A stretch of 64,000 nucleotides of DNA, taken from assembly GCA_030653365.1 (NCBI GenBank), contig JAURZL010000010.1, positions 186,001 through 250,000 of the forward strand. The letters run 5' to 3'. Within the stretch, counting starts at the first letter, position 1. Each line of letters opens with the position of its first letter. The translations under genes were made by a program, and so were the position numbers. Shown here piece by piece: positions 52,191-61,121 of this stretch. Origin of the DNA: Anaerolineaceae bacterium (lineage in GTDB: Bacteria > Chloroflexota > Anaerolineae > Anaerolineales > Anaerolineaceae). The notes beneath the pieces were generated by a model. That model ran no database searches. It saw only the letters and a program-made list of their open reading frames with translations, and was not told the origin of the DNA.

Positions 52191-53411
52191 TCAGTCTAAC
52201 AACTTTTCAAAGATGCTCAGCGCATTTTGGATTCCATTTTCTACCTTAATCTTTTCACTAAGTTTAGCCGCTTTTTGTCTTACTTGCGAGTTACTAATAC
52301 CAACATTAATGGCTTCCATCAAACGGTTAACTGTTAAATCTTTATGTGAAATAGGTTTTGGACCTACTCCTAATTCAGATATACGTTTTCCCCAATATTG
52401 CTGGTCAAACACAAACGACACAACACAGGATGGGATTCCAGAGCGAAGACCGAAGGCAGTTGTGCCTGAACCACCATGATGAATCACCATAGCCATTCGT
52501 GGAAACAGCCAATCGTAAGGGACATAATCAATTTTGAAAACATTCTCAGGTAATGCTTGATTTCCTAGACCACCCCAACCCATATGCAAAACTCCGCGTT
52601 GTCCAGTCTGTTTTAGGGCTTCGAGAATGATAGAAGTGGTTCGTTGCGGGTTTTTTATTGGCATACTTCCGAACCCAATAAACACAGGTGGGCTGCCTGC
52701 TTCAATAAATGCTAATAAATCGGATGGCGGTTGCCAGTGCTTGTCTTCTGGAAACCAATAGCCTGTGATGTGGATATGTTCATTCCAGTCCTTTAGGCGC
52801 GGAACCACATGTTGACTAAACCCATTCACGATCGGGATCTGACGCGTTCCTAGTTGTCCAAAGTAACCTTTTAATGGTAGACGAGGAAGGTTAAGAGTTT
52901 TTTCACGCCAACGATTTATGACAGGACGAAACATTTGCCATGCTAATTGTTCGCCCATATAAAATGTTGCTTTGTTATAGCCTGGTAAAGGCAGATGAGG
53001 AAATCCCATCAGTGGAAATACACGAGTTCGAGCCAATGGAATTACAGATGCAAGCGCCATTGGTACACCATATTTTTCTGCCAAATCAAAACCAAAAAGC
53101 CCTGCAGGTAATTGATTAATGATAAGATCTGTGTCACCCAAGTGAGGTGCAGACAAGTCACGAGCATAACCTTCTGCCAGCGAACCAAAAGATCGCATAA
53201 GCCCGAGCATGTTTGTACCTCCGCTGGCGACTAATGCTTGGGCGTTTCCTTGAATTGGGTGAAAGTCCAGTTTGTTTTCGGAAACAAGAGAAGCAAAATT
53301 TTCAAAAGTAATAAAACGAACTTGATGCCCAGAGGATTTCAGCCCATTGCCGAGAGTAGCATAGGGCTGAATGTCACCGCGTGAACCAAGAGCAAGAATC
53401 GTTATGTGCAT
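52191..53411 (-). CDS. GT1-family glycosyltransferase (UGT/MGT type)
   Basis: A 406-residue GT-B glycosyltransferase. ITILALGSRGDIQPYATLGNGLKSSGHQVRF opens the acceptor domain exactly as in sterol/macrolide glucosyltransferases; the donor domain has PPVFIGFGSMPIKNPQ near residue 228 and the nucleotide-sugar motif MVIHHGGSGTTAFGLRSGIPSCVVSFVFDQQYWGKR near residue 318. It probably glycosylates a lipid, macrolide or other small hydrophobic acceptor, which could serve detoxification. Weak ribosome site. Confidence 0.93.
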   Translation of the reverse strand: MHITILALGSRGDIQPYATLGNGLKSSGHQVRFITFENFASLVSENKLDFHPIQGNAQALVASGGTNMLGLMRSFGSLAEGYARDLSAPHLGDTDLIINQLPAGLFGFDLAEKYGVPMALASVIPLARTRVFPLMGFPHLPLPGYNKATFYMGEQLAWQMFRPVINRWREKTLNLPRLPLKGYFGQLGTRQIPIVNGFSQHVVPRLKDWNEHIHITGYWFPEDKHWQPPSDLLAFIEAGSPPVFIGFGSMPIKNPQRTTSIILEALKQTGQRGVLHMGWGGLGNQALPENVFKIDYVPYDWLFPRMAMVIHHGGSGTTAFGLRSGIPSCVVSFVFDQQYWGKRISELGVGPKPISHKDLTVNRLMEAINVGISNSQVRQKAAKLSEKIKVENGIQNALSIFEKLLD

Positions 53412-53581
53412 AGAAATTATTATAGATGAATCTTCTTATTTACTAAAAGATCATTATGAAAAATCTTTCACCCCCAAAATCTAAAAAACTAAATTTATTC
53501 CATCAAAAAACAATCAATAAAATATGACAAATTCCTACTTTCACTGAATATATTCGTGATCAAATAACGATTTTCATCATA

Positions 53582-53610
53582 TTGACTATACTCCTATGAA
53601 GTGTTAATCT
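53582..53610 (+). promoter_or_regulatory. Candidate promoter of the gdhA leader
   Basis: -35 TTGACT (53582-53587), 17 nt, -10 TAATCT (53605-53610). The -35 is good and the -10 modest. Confidence 0.5.
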
Positions 53611-53636
53611 ATTGTATGAGGCAAGTGGAGGAGTTT

Positions 53637-53756
53637 GTGAAAATTCTGGCAATACATTTTCTTCCCTGTAAAGCGGGCACAACCGAAGTGTCCGCTTATA
53701 TTTTTTCTCCTTCCCATGCTTCCAAAACAAACCTTATCAGGATGACAGGAGTATAG
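53637..53756 (+). CDS. Putative leader peptide ahead of gdhA
   Basis: A 39-codon frame starting with GTG 3 nt after an excellent ribosome site (GTGGAGGAG, 53625-53633). It begins MKILAIHFLPCKAGTTEV and ends with TAG 3 nt before the gdhA ATG. Codons 11-23 lie across the terminator-like hairpin at 53671-53706, so ribosomes on this frame would melt it. No homologue known to me; the case rests on the ribosome site, the position and the hairpin. Confidence 0.4.
   Translation: MKILAIHFLPCKAGTTEVSAYIFSPSHASKTNLIRMTGV
53671..53706 (+). terminator. Attenuator-like terminator in the gdhA leader
   Basis: AAGCGGGCAC (53671-53680) pairs with GTGTCCGCTT (53688-53697, one G-U), 7-nt loop, then ATATTTTTT. 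There is no plus-strand gene upstream that it could end, so it looks like an attenuator 54 nt before gdhA. Confidence 0.65.
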
Positions 53757-53759
53757 TTA

Positions 53760-55046
53760 ATGGCTTCTACAACCAATGCATTTGAAATGGCTCAGGCCCA
53801 GTTTGATCATGTCGCTGAATTATTGCAATTAGACCCGGAAGTGCGCGAAATTCTGCGCTGGCCGCTGCGTGAATTTCAATTCCGCATCCCGGTGCGCATG
53901 GATGATGGCACCCTGCGTGTTTTTCAAGGTTTCCGCGTCCAACACAATGATGCTCGAGGACCAAACAAAGGCGGTATTCGTTTCCACCCGGCTGAAACCA
54001 TTGATACCGTACGCGCTTTAGCCACCTGGATGACATGGAAATGCGCGGTGGTTGATATTCCATTAGGCGGTGGTAAAGGTGGTGTGATTGTCGATTCTGC
54101 CACCCTCTCCACCAACGAAAAAGAACGTCTGGTGCGTGGTTATGTACAACAGATGTGGAAGAATATTGGTCCTCGCCAGGACGTGCCAGCTCCTGATGTT
54201 GGAACTAGCCCCCAGATGATGGGCTGGATGATGGATGAATATTCCAAGCTGACCGGTCAATATACCCCCGGTGTGATCACAGGTAAACCTGTTGGTGGTG
54301 GTGGTTCACTGGGACGTACCGAAGCGACCGGGTTTGGGGTGATCTACACCGTGCGCGAAGCTTTAAAATATCTGAAATTAGACCCAAAGAATTGCACTGC
54401 TGCCATTCAGGGTTTTGGTAACGTTGCCCAATACGCTGCCATCGGATTTAATCAATTTTTAGGTGGAAAAGTCGTTTGCGTATCCTATTGGGATCGTGAA
54501 GACCGCATTCCTTACACTGTCAGCAAAGCTGATGGGATTGACCCGCACTTCCTGATGTCAATCACCGACCAATATGGTTCCATCGATAAAACCCGCGCAA
54601 AAGAAGCTGGTTATGTGATAGAAGACGCCGAAGCCTGGATCAGCAAAGAAGTAGATGTACTGATCCCCTCTGCGTTGGAAGGGCAAATCAATGTGGAAAG
54701 TGTCCATAAAATCCACCCACGTGTCAAAGTGATTGCTGAAGGCGCAAATGGACCGACCACTCCGGAAGCTGATAAAGTGATTGAAGAAAAAGGCATCTTT
54801 ATGATTCCAGACTTCCTGTGCAATGCCGGCGGTGTGACAGTTTCCTACTTTGAAGGCGTTCAAAATGATATGAACTTCTACTGGAGTAAGGAAGAAGTAA
54901 TCGAAAAAGAAGATCAGAAAATGACTTCTGCTTTCCTGGCTGTTTTGGAAATGTCCCTGAAAGAGAAAGTTTACATGCGTGATGCAGCCTATATGGTCGC
55001 AATTGCGCGTGTGGTCAAAGCCATGGGCTTACGCGGCTGGATATAA
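53760..55046 (+). CDS. gdhA: Glutamate dehydrogenase
   Basis: A 428-residue hexameric-type glutamate dehydrogenase (ELFV family) interconverting glutamate and 2-oxoglutarate plus ammonia. RVQHNDARGPNKGGIRFHPA (about residue 60) binds glutamate; LGGGKGGVIVD near residue 103 has the catalytic Lys; DVPAPDVGTSPQMMGWMMDEYS near 141 has the catalytic Asp; IQGFGNVAQYAA near 218 is the Rossmann dinucleotide loop; EGANGPTTPEA closes. Length fits the small NAD-type enzymes. Preceded by a leader peptide/attenuator and followed by a two-way terminator. Confidence 0.97.
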   Translation: MASTTNAFEMAQAQFDHVAELLQLDPEVREILRWPLREFQFRIPVRMDDGTLRVFQGFRVQHNDARGPNKGGIRFHPAETIDTVRALATWMTWKCAVVDIPLGGGKGGVIVDSATLSTNEKERLVRGYVQQMWKNIGPRQDVPAPDVGTSPQMMGWMMDEYSKLTGQYTPGVITGKPVGGGGSLGRTEATGFGVIYTVREALKYLKLDPKNCTAAIQGFGNVAQYAAIGFNQFLGGKVVCVSYWDREDRIPYTVSKADGIDPHFLMSITDQYGSIDKTRAKEAGYVIEDAEAWISKEVDVLIPSALEGQINVESVHKIHPRVKVIAEGANGPTTPEADKVIEEKGIFMIPDFLCNAGGVTVSYFEGVQNDMNFYWSKEEVIEKEDQKMTSAFLAVLEMSLKEKVYMRDAAYMVAIARVVKAMGLRGWI

Positions 55047-55061
55047 TTCAATAAAATTAAT

Positions 55062-55093
55062 AAAAATTGGCGGAGAATAGTCCGCCAATTTTT
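55062..55093. terminator. Bidirectional terminator between gdhA and the FN3 lipoprotein
   Basis: AAAAATTGGCGGA / TCCGCCAATTTTT with a 6-nt loop: T-runs close the stem on both strands, fitting the convergent genes at each side. Confidence 0.92.
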
Positions 55094-55109
55094 AATTTAA
55101 AATAATTTG

Positions 55110-56993
55110 TTAAGGGATTTCACAACGCGATGGATTGACTAGAATTGGAATCCTTTCAGCATTTTTATCATCATCTTCTTGAGTAATACAATTGCCCCCA
55201 GTACACATAATCGTAGACATTTTCATAGAGGTTAGAATATCTAACTCCTCGATTTTCCCATTGCTATCTCGCCCCAAAACCTCAACTGTATAAGTCCCCG
55301 AGTACACAAATGTCATGGTGGCATCACCAATTTCCTGACCGCCTTGCCCTTCAATTCTGCCAGAAAATGGGCTGGTCGGGTATAAACGGTATTCAAAAAC
55401 GCCATTCGGGTTTTTGAACTTGACCTGAAATGGTCTATTCAATGAAGGAATACAACCGCTGAGCCATTGGGTCCCAAGCTGCGCTGCATCATTAACTTTG
55501 AAACTATGCGGGCACTTATCCAACTCTCGTTGAGCCTTCAATAATTCACCTAATAACCCAGGATTGGATTTCATCGCATTTTGTAATTCCTGAAAGAATG
55601 GGGTACTAGCGGATTGAATGTCACGGATTAATTTTTCTGCACAGGGTACAGACTGAGGCACCACACCTTCCTCTGCGTTTTTACAATCCTCGGCAGCAGC
55701 TTTTGAGACCTCTACAGCTTTTTTACCCAAATTTTCTAATAGATCCTGACTCCAATTTGCTTTTTGTTGAGACGAAGCCCTATTGTCCCAAGCCTGAAAA
55801 GCAGCCGAAGCCTTCTTAAAATCATAACAATCCTTGATTGAAAATATTTGATTGTATATGTTGTAAGGAACTAATGAAGCCAATTCCTCAGGAGATAATA
55901 ACGGAGCTAACTCATCATCAACCGCACTGGCTGCAGCTGCTTTTTGTTCATTGGCGTTGGAAGAATCAGTCGGTGAGTTATTTTTTGCAAGATCCCCGGC
56001 ATTCTGCGCACTGCTTTCACCCACCCCATTGCCTTTAAGCTCCATGACCGGTAACCGAATCACCCGTACACTTTGCTGATTGGAATTTCTCACAAAGTAG
56101 GTAGCGCTATCCAGTTGGGTACTGAGCTGCATAGGTTGCAGGTGAGCTGTGGTCAGATGGAATTCCTCGCCACCCCCATAAAAACCGAAACCCACCTGCG
56201 CTAATCCATCATCAGATTTCTCCGGCAAGGTGATGGTCAACATGGCTGGTTCATACAACAACCAACCATCCGGTTCAAGATGCACTCCTGCCAGTAATTT
56301 TCCATCCAGTGGCCAATTCGAGATATCCGACACCGGAGTCATCGACACTTCCATTTCCAGTAGAATGGCATTCGCCGGGATTTCCAACAAATAGTTAATA
56401 CCTTTTGAATCGGACAACGATAGAACACCACCTTCCGTACCTATCAGGGCAGTGACAACCAGATCATCTTCAAAACTTGCCTGAACAGTCAGGGGGTTAG
56501 GATTTCGTGGCTGTGTTTGAATTTGCAGACTACTGGCACCACTTTCCCCGGCAGCTGTTAATGTCACCAGTTGATAAATGAGAGTGGTATTCTCAGGTGA
56601 TAAATAATCAATATATTCGTTTTGGTTTGCTGATAAATTGGCAATTTTATATGAAAATAAATTGTCGGGAGAAAATAATCTAAGTTCATAACCTTGCGCA
56701 TCGGCTTCTGGATCCCAGGATAAGCGCACAATATCGGGGGCTAACAATTCAGCTGAAAAATTTATTGCTCCAGAAGTCTCAGGCACAAAAGGCTGAACCT
56801 CAACTTCCAGCTCAGTTACCTCTTCTACGGAAGAATTGTCCGGTTCTTCATTCAGCACCTCGTTTACTACAAAGACCTCAGTGGGTTGAACATCTTCATT
56901 GATAGCTTCCTGCTTAGCCCCAGGAAGCAAACTGCAGCCAATGACCACCAGACTTAATAAAAACACAAATAATAATTTAAAAGACCTGGACAT
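55110..56993 (-). CDS. Large secreted lipoprotein with a fibronectin-III-like region
   Basis: A 627-residue surface lipoprotein. The signal peptide ends in a good lipobox VVIGC (Cys20), followed by an acidic, Glu-rich linker (residues about 30-70). Residues about 75-160 look like an FN3/Ig-type beta domain (FSAELLAPDIVRLSWDPEADAQGYELRLF). A beta-rich middle with prealbumin-like stretches (WLLYEPAMLTITLPEKS) and a Gln/Asn/Ala-rich linker (about 340-370) lead to a helical part with several Cys (SIKDCYDFKKASAA, AEDCKNAEEG, VPCAEKLI). No enzyme motif. Role unknown; possibly a cell-surface binding protein. Confidence 0.8.
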   Translation of the reverse strand: MSRSFKLLFVFLLSLVVIGCSLLPGAKQEAINEDVQPTEVFVVNEVLNEEPDNSSVEEVTELEVEVQPFVPETSGAINFSAELLAPDIVRLSWDPEADAQGYELRLFSPDNLFSYKIANLSANQNEYIDYLSPENTTLIYQLVTLTAAGESGASSLQIQTQPRNPNPLTVQASFEDDLVVTALIGTEGGVLSLSDSKGINYLLEIPANAILLEMEVSMTPVSDISNWPLDGKLLAGVHLEPDGWLLYEPAMLTITLPEKSDDGLAQVGFGFYGGGEEFHLTTAHLQPMQLSTQLDSATYFVRNSNQQSVRVIRLPVMELKGNGVGESSAQNAGDLAKNNSPTDSSNANEQKAAAASAVDDELAPLLSPEELASLVPYNIYNQIFSIKDCYDFKKASAAFQAWDNRASSQQKANWSQDLLENLGKKAVEVSKAAAEDCKNAEEGVVPQSVPCAEKLIRDIQSASTPFFQELQNAMKSNPGLLGELLKAQRELDKCPHSFKVNDAAQLGTQWLSGCIPSLNRPFQVKFKNPNGVFEYRLYPTSPFSGRIEGQGGQEIGDATMTFVYSGTYTVEVLGRDSNGKIEELDILTSMKMSTIMCTGGNCITQEDDDKNAERIPILVNPSRCEIP

Positions 56994-57179
56994 AATTCCT
57001 GCTCCTATTCTATTATCAAAAATCAGAGAATCATGTATATTTTATATCTAATTTATCAAGATTTAGAAAATCTGTGTAATGTTTCAATTCAGAACCAATT
57101 GAGTTTAAAATGTCTTGTTAAGAGCAAGGATCAAAAAAAGAGGCCAAATCATCGCCCCCTTTTAAGGCTGCATTGTCAA

Positions 57180-57821
57180 TCAAGATACCAATTGACGTTG
57201 GATGGCAATCGAGACTGCTGCTACCCTGCTATCCACACCTAGCTTGGTGTAAATGTTCCCTATATGATATTTCACAGTCGAAGGACTGATAATCAGTCGT
57301 TCTGCAATTTCATTATTGGATAAACCTTCAATCATTAACTTCAGCACATCCCGTTCCCGTTCAGTCAGATCTTCAGCTGGTACAATGGGAAATTCTGAAG
57401 ATTCCGATAAGGCTTTCGACGCTTCCGGTGAGAGTGCCAGACGACCAACCGCTGCAGAGCGGATCGCATTTGCCAGCTCATCCGCCTGAACATTTTTCAT
57501 TAAATACCCGGTTGCACCAGCCTGCAAAGCTCCCTGCACCAGGCCATCATCAATATAGCTAGTCAGTGCGAGGATTTTTATTTTTGCGTCATTCTGGTGT
57601 AAGGCACGGATGGCTGCAACACCTCCCATACCGGGCATTTTGAGATCCATTAATATTACATCTGGTTTAAATGTTGATACTTTCTGAATGGCATCTTCGC
57701 CACTGTTCGCTTCTCCAACCAGCTCCAGATCATTGATTGCCATCAGAAAAGCACCTAAACCGCTGCGTACAACCGAATGATCATCTACAATCATAACCCG
57801 AATTTTCTTATCTGCTTTCAT
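57180..57821 (-). CDS. NarL/FixJ-type response regulator
   Basis: A 213-residue DNA-binding response regulator. Receiver domain: acidic VMIVDDHSVVRSG (Asp pair at about 13-14), phospho-Asp in VILMDLKMPGMGG (about Asp57), Thr/Lys contacts ALTSYID and GYLMKN. C-terminal LuxR-type helix-turn-helix: LTERERDVLKLMIEGLSNNEIAERL and STVKYHIGNIYTKLGV. It overlaps the kinase gene by four bases and its ribosome site lies in the kinase's acidic tail codons (GAGGAGGAAG), so the pair is coupled. Target genes are unknown; the FN3 lipoprotein gene lies 187 bp downstream. Confidence 0.96.
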   Translation of the reverse strand: MKADKKIRVMIVDDHSVVRSGLGAFLMAINDLELVGEANSGEDAIQKVSTFKPDVILMDLKMPGMGGVAAIRALHQNDAKIKILALTSYIDDGLVQGALQAGATGYLMKNVQADELANAIRSAAVGRLALSPEASKALSESSEFPIVPAEDLTERERDVLKLMIEGLSNNEIAERLIISPSTVKYHIGNIYTKLGVDSRVAAVSIAIQRQLVS

Positions 57822-60079
57822 TCTTCCTCCTCGTCCATTGTTTCACACCAGGTAATCGTAACATTCGTACCTTTTCCAGGATTTGAGACTACCCTTAATT
57901 CTGCTCCAATAACATCAGCGCGTTCCTGCATGATGCGTAATCCCATCCGGTAGAGTTCAACCTGATTAATATCAAACCCAATACCATTATCACGGATGGC
58001 AATTTCAACGAAATTCTTCGCCTGGATTAATTCTACACTTACCTGCGTTGCCTGTGCGTATTTTATAATGTTATTAATGGCTTCCTGTGTGATTCGATAC
58101 AGAGCGATTTTTTGAGGTTCAGGTAAATCACGCTCTCCCTCAAATTGGAATTTTATCGGAACCAGCGCACGTCCATTGGCTGCAACACACAATTGTTTGA
58201 GCAAATCAGGCAGACTCACGCTGGTTAGGGCGGATGGCCTTAATTCCAGTAAAAGTGTACGCATTTCTGCCAGAGCTCCGCGGGATAAATCCTTTAATTC
58301 AAGCGTTCTCTTGTTTGCTTCTTCAGGGTTCATTCGATATAAATCTGGTAATACATCTGCGATCAAACTTACCGAAAAGAGAGTTTGCGTGACTGCATCA
58401 TGTAAATCCCGGGCCAGACGGTTTCTTTCAGCTGTTGCCGCACTCTCCTCTGCCTGCTCATATAAATGTGCATTCTCCATCGCCATACTGATTTGCTGCC
58501 CAATCGCTTTAAATAACTTCATCTCATCCGGAGTAACAAATTCAGCACTGTGACGCGAGAGTCCCAGATATCCCAGCATTCTCCCTTTCGACATCAATGG
58601 TAAGCGAACAGCCACCTGAATCCCTTCTTTTTGCAAATCTTCCTTTAAAGCCGGAATGGGGTAATCCCTAATGTAGGCAACTATTATTTCTGGATCTTCA
58701 TCATTTAATTGGAATCCTGATAAGCTAAACGGTAAAAATCGATGTTTAGCAATATATGCCGGAGAAAAACCTTGATGCGTCAGGATTTCAAACATCTGAG
58801 AACCCTGGTTCAATCGATAGGCAACACCTGCATCCATATTGGTTACCTCAAGGGTCTTCTCGAGGGCGTTACCCAGGATCATGTTCAAATCGAGGGAGCG
58901 ATTGACAACATCGGAAATGGCGTTGATCGTCTCCAACTCATGAGTCCGATCAGCAACCCGTTTTTCTAACAATGAATAAGATTGTTCCAATTCAGACGAC
59001 ATACGGTTGAATTGGTAAGCCAGTTCTTCCAATTCATCGTTACTGGTAGTAATAATTTTTCTTCCAAAATTACCACTCGAAACTTCTTTTGCAGCGCGAA
59101 TCATTTCTTCAATCGGCCTTGTAAGATGTCCGGCTCCATAGGTAACTACTATCACCGGCACAATTACTCCGGCAGCCAATAAAATTATCAACAATCGTCG
59201 ATATGCCAGGCTGGGTTGCATCAATTCATCCCAGGATTGTTCCTGAATTACCCACCAGCCATTCGAATCTGAGATACGCATATAAGCAGCACTGATGACC
59301 GCATCTCCGTTTTTTGCTCGGTAAGATTTCACCTGATCATCCCGTAAATCACCTTGATCTTTTGAAAATAAAGGGGTTAATTCTTCTGAGTTGGTAAGTT
59401 TTTGACCAATCAGTTTTGGATCATGGTGGTAAATAACACGTTGAGAAGCATCCATTACGATCACTTTTTGGTCGCCAAAGTGTACATCCAACTCACTGAT
59501 AAATGGGTTAGCAGGTTCAGAATTCAGATTAAGACATAACACAGCTACCCCTGCAAAATTTCCTTCTGCGTTCCGTAAATTTGTCGCAAACGGCAGCAGG
59601 TATTCCCCTGTAGAACGATTATCGATTAATTGTCCAATGATAACATTTAATCCACCTGTCCGTTTTGAATCTCGGAAAAAATCGCGATGTGCCCAACTGG
59701 TACCGATCCACTCTGGATGAGACAATTCTGAATATAAAACTTTTCCATTCACATCCAAAAATACGATTGCCCCATTAAAGAAATCGTCATAAACATTGGC
59801 TTGCTCCAGATTTCTGGCTCGATCGAATAGATTTAACGTTTTATTGGCATCCAGGAAAAAGATGTAATCATACATCAATGGGTTGACGATCTCGGTTAAA
59901 ACATTTTCCACCTGGTTGCGTTTATAGCGAGCCAGTTCAGCACTCTGGCTCATCACCAGATCTTTGGTAACCTCTTGGTAAGAATAAAAAGTTACCAGAG
60001 CCACCGAGATAAGAATAATCACGGTAGGAATAAAAGACCAGGTGATAATCTTGTTGCGTAAGCTGCCACGAAATTTCAT
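57818..60079 (-). CDS. Sensor histidine kinase (Cache-HAMP-GAF-HisKA_3)
   Basis: A 753-residue sensor kinase. Order: membrane segment 1 (about 12-32), extracytoplasmic double-Cache sensor (about 35-295, with SHPEWIGTSWAHRDFFRDSKRTG and the FATNLRN block), membrane segment 2 (about 300-322), HAMP (about 325-378), GAF domain (about 400-540), HisKA_3 with the phospho-His in RLARDLHDAVTQTLFSVSL (about residue 565), and a HATPase_c domain with the N-box TQEAINNIIKYAQ and G-box DNGIGFD. It pairs with the overlapping regulator. Cache sensors commonly bind small organic ligands; the ligand here is unknown. Confidence 0.96.
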   Translation of the reverse strand: MKFRGSLRNKIITWSFIPTVIILISVALVTFYSYQEVTKDLVMSQSAELARYKRNQVENVLTEIVNPLMYDYIFFLDANKTLNLFDRARNLEQANVYDDFFNGAIVFLDVNGKVLYSELSHPEWIGTSWAHRDFFRDSKRTGGLNVIIGQLIDNRSTGEYLLPFATNLRNAEGNFAGVAVLCLNLNSEPANPFISELDVHFGDQKVIVMDASQRVIYHHDPKLIGQKLTNSEELTPLFSKDQGDLRDDQVKSYRAKNGDAVISAAYMRISDSNGWWVIQEQSWDELMQPSLAYRRLLIILLAAGVIVPVIVVTYGAGHLTRPIEEMIRAAKEVSSGNFGRKIITTSNDELEELAYQFNRMSSELEQSYSLLEKRVADRTHELETINAISDVVNRSLDLNMILGNALEKTLEVTNMDAGVAYRLNQGSQMFEILTHQGFSPAYIAKHRFLPFSLSGFQLNDEDPEIIVAYIRDYPIPALKEDLQKEGIQVAVRLPLMSKGRMLGYLGLSRHSAEFVTPDEMKLFKAIGQQISMAMENAHLYEQAEESAATAERNRLARDLHDAVTQTLFSVSLIADVLPDLYRMNPEEANKRTLELKDLSRGALAEMRTLLLELRPSALTSVSLPDLLKQLCVAANGRALVPIKFQFEGERDLPEPQKIALYRITQEAINNIIKYAQATQVSVELIQAKNFVEIAIRDNGIGFDINQVELYRMGLRIMQERADVIGAELRVVSNPGKGTNVTITWCETMDEEEE

Positions 60080-60264
60080 GCCTGATCTCCAAATCGGGTG
60101 TGGTTTGCCATTATGATCCCACCAATGAGACTACTGGGCTTCGAGATTTTCTGGCGAAAATGACGACTACCAATGCCAGTAACAACCATTTCACAAACCA
60201 TTTTTGTATTGTTTCCTATTAAATGCCATTATTTTAATTAGGTTGGTCAATAATCTACTATTAA

Positions 60265-60834
60265 CTATAAAGAGAGAGCCAGTTCAAAACCTAAATTGGG
60301 CTTTTTTTTCTCCAATTTTGATAGGGATTCTCCCTGAAGATGCAGAACTGTTACGTGGGCATCCAGGTATTTCTTTCCCATTGCTTTTGCTACCGATATT
60401 CTGTGATGGCCATCCCGAACAAAGTAATATTTTCCAATCTGGATCAATTCGATAACAGGAATTGGTTCGTCTTTTAGAAACATATCAGATATTCTCATCC
60501 AACGGTGATGATTGAGCTCAGAAAGTGGTACGAAATGATTGTCGAAATCTTTGCAGCGATTTTCAGAACCAATAATCATGCTGAGTGGGACAGATCGCAG
60601 ACCAATTTCCGATGAATTGACAGTACTATCAAGTTGTGTCAGGCTGGAAAGTGAAAACAAATCGCATGATTTATGAAATAAGCAGGTGAAAAAGCGACGA
60701 ATGCGACCTTTCATTCGAATTTTATTAAACAAAGCATTGGATTGGCAGCGAATGAATAATGATTGCGAATTTTCATGCGGAAATTGCATTTTATATTGGG
60801 TTGATTGATGATCTAAATAAAAATTTGATTTCAT
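60265..60834 (-). CDS. ParB-like-fold protein
   Basis: A 189-residue protein from the ATG at 60832-60834 (AGAGAG 8 nt upstream). The C-terminal half has the ParB/sulfiredoxin-like fingerprint: VPLSELNHHRWMRISDMFLKDEPIPVIELIQIGKYYFVRDGHHRISVAKAMGKKYLDAHV, with the DGHHR nucleotide-binding loop. The basic N-terminal half (KGRIRRFFTCLFHKSC) is not recognised. Such stand-alone ParB-like proteins may bind CTP/ATP; function unknown. It is not near parA or a replication origin. Confidence 0.7.
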   Translation of the reverse strand: MKSNFYLDHQSTQYKMQFPHENSQSLFIRCQSNALFNKIRMKGRIRRFFTCLFHKSCDLFSLSSLTQLDSTVNSSEIGLRSVPLSMIIGSENRCKDFDNHFVPLSELNHHRWMRISDMFLKDEPIPVIELIQIGKYYFVRDGHHRISVAKAMGKKYLDAHVTVLHLQGESLSKLEKKKPNLGFELALSL

Positions 60835-61043
60835 ATTAACACTCTCTTTTATATGCACTCACTCTACAGGATACTTGACCTGATCTAAAAAATACCCCTT
60901 ATCGATACCAGTCATTTACAGGACAATCGAAGGGATAATTTACTATGCCTTTGACCAGGTTTGATTGCTTTATTTCGGGATAATGAATAGGATTTTTTGA
61001 TAAAATCATTAAAATATAAGTATCTTTTCATTTTTTTCAATAC

Positions 61044-61110
61044 GGGTGTTTTTGTCGGTCTTCACCACCAAAATACCCACCAACCCTGATTTATCGTGAT
61101 GATACTAATA
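61044..61110 (+). promoter_or_regulatory. Leader hairpin of the first NBR1-Ig lipoprotein gene
   Basis: GGGTGTTTT (61044-61052) pairs with AAAATACCC (61070-61078) and is followed by CACCAACCCTGATTTATC and GTGATG. The same sequence-plus-structure recurs at 61907-61970 before the next paralogous gene. Confidence 0.6.
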
Positions 61111-61121
61111 AGGCGGTATAT

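Noticed and set aside
48849..52200. Integron gene cassettes with attC sites
   Set aside because: Gene content is suggestive, but GTTRRRY/RYYYAAC pairs in the right order and spacing were not found; GTCTAAC at 52194-52200 is simply the end of the glycosyltransferase codons on the other strand.
57033..57242. 69-codon plus-strand frame between the lipoprotein and the response regulator
   Set aside because: No ribosome site and runs into the antisense of the regulator gene.
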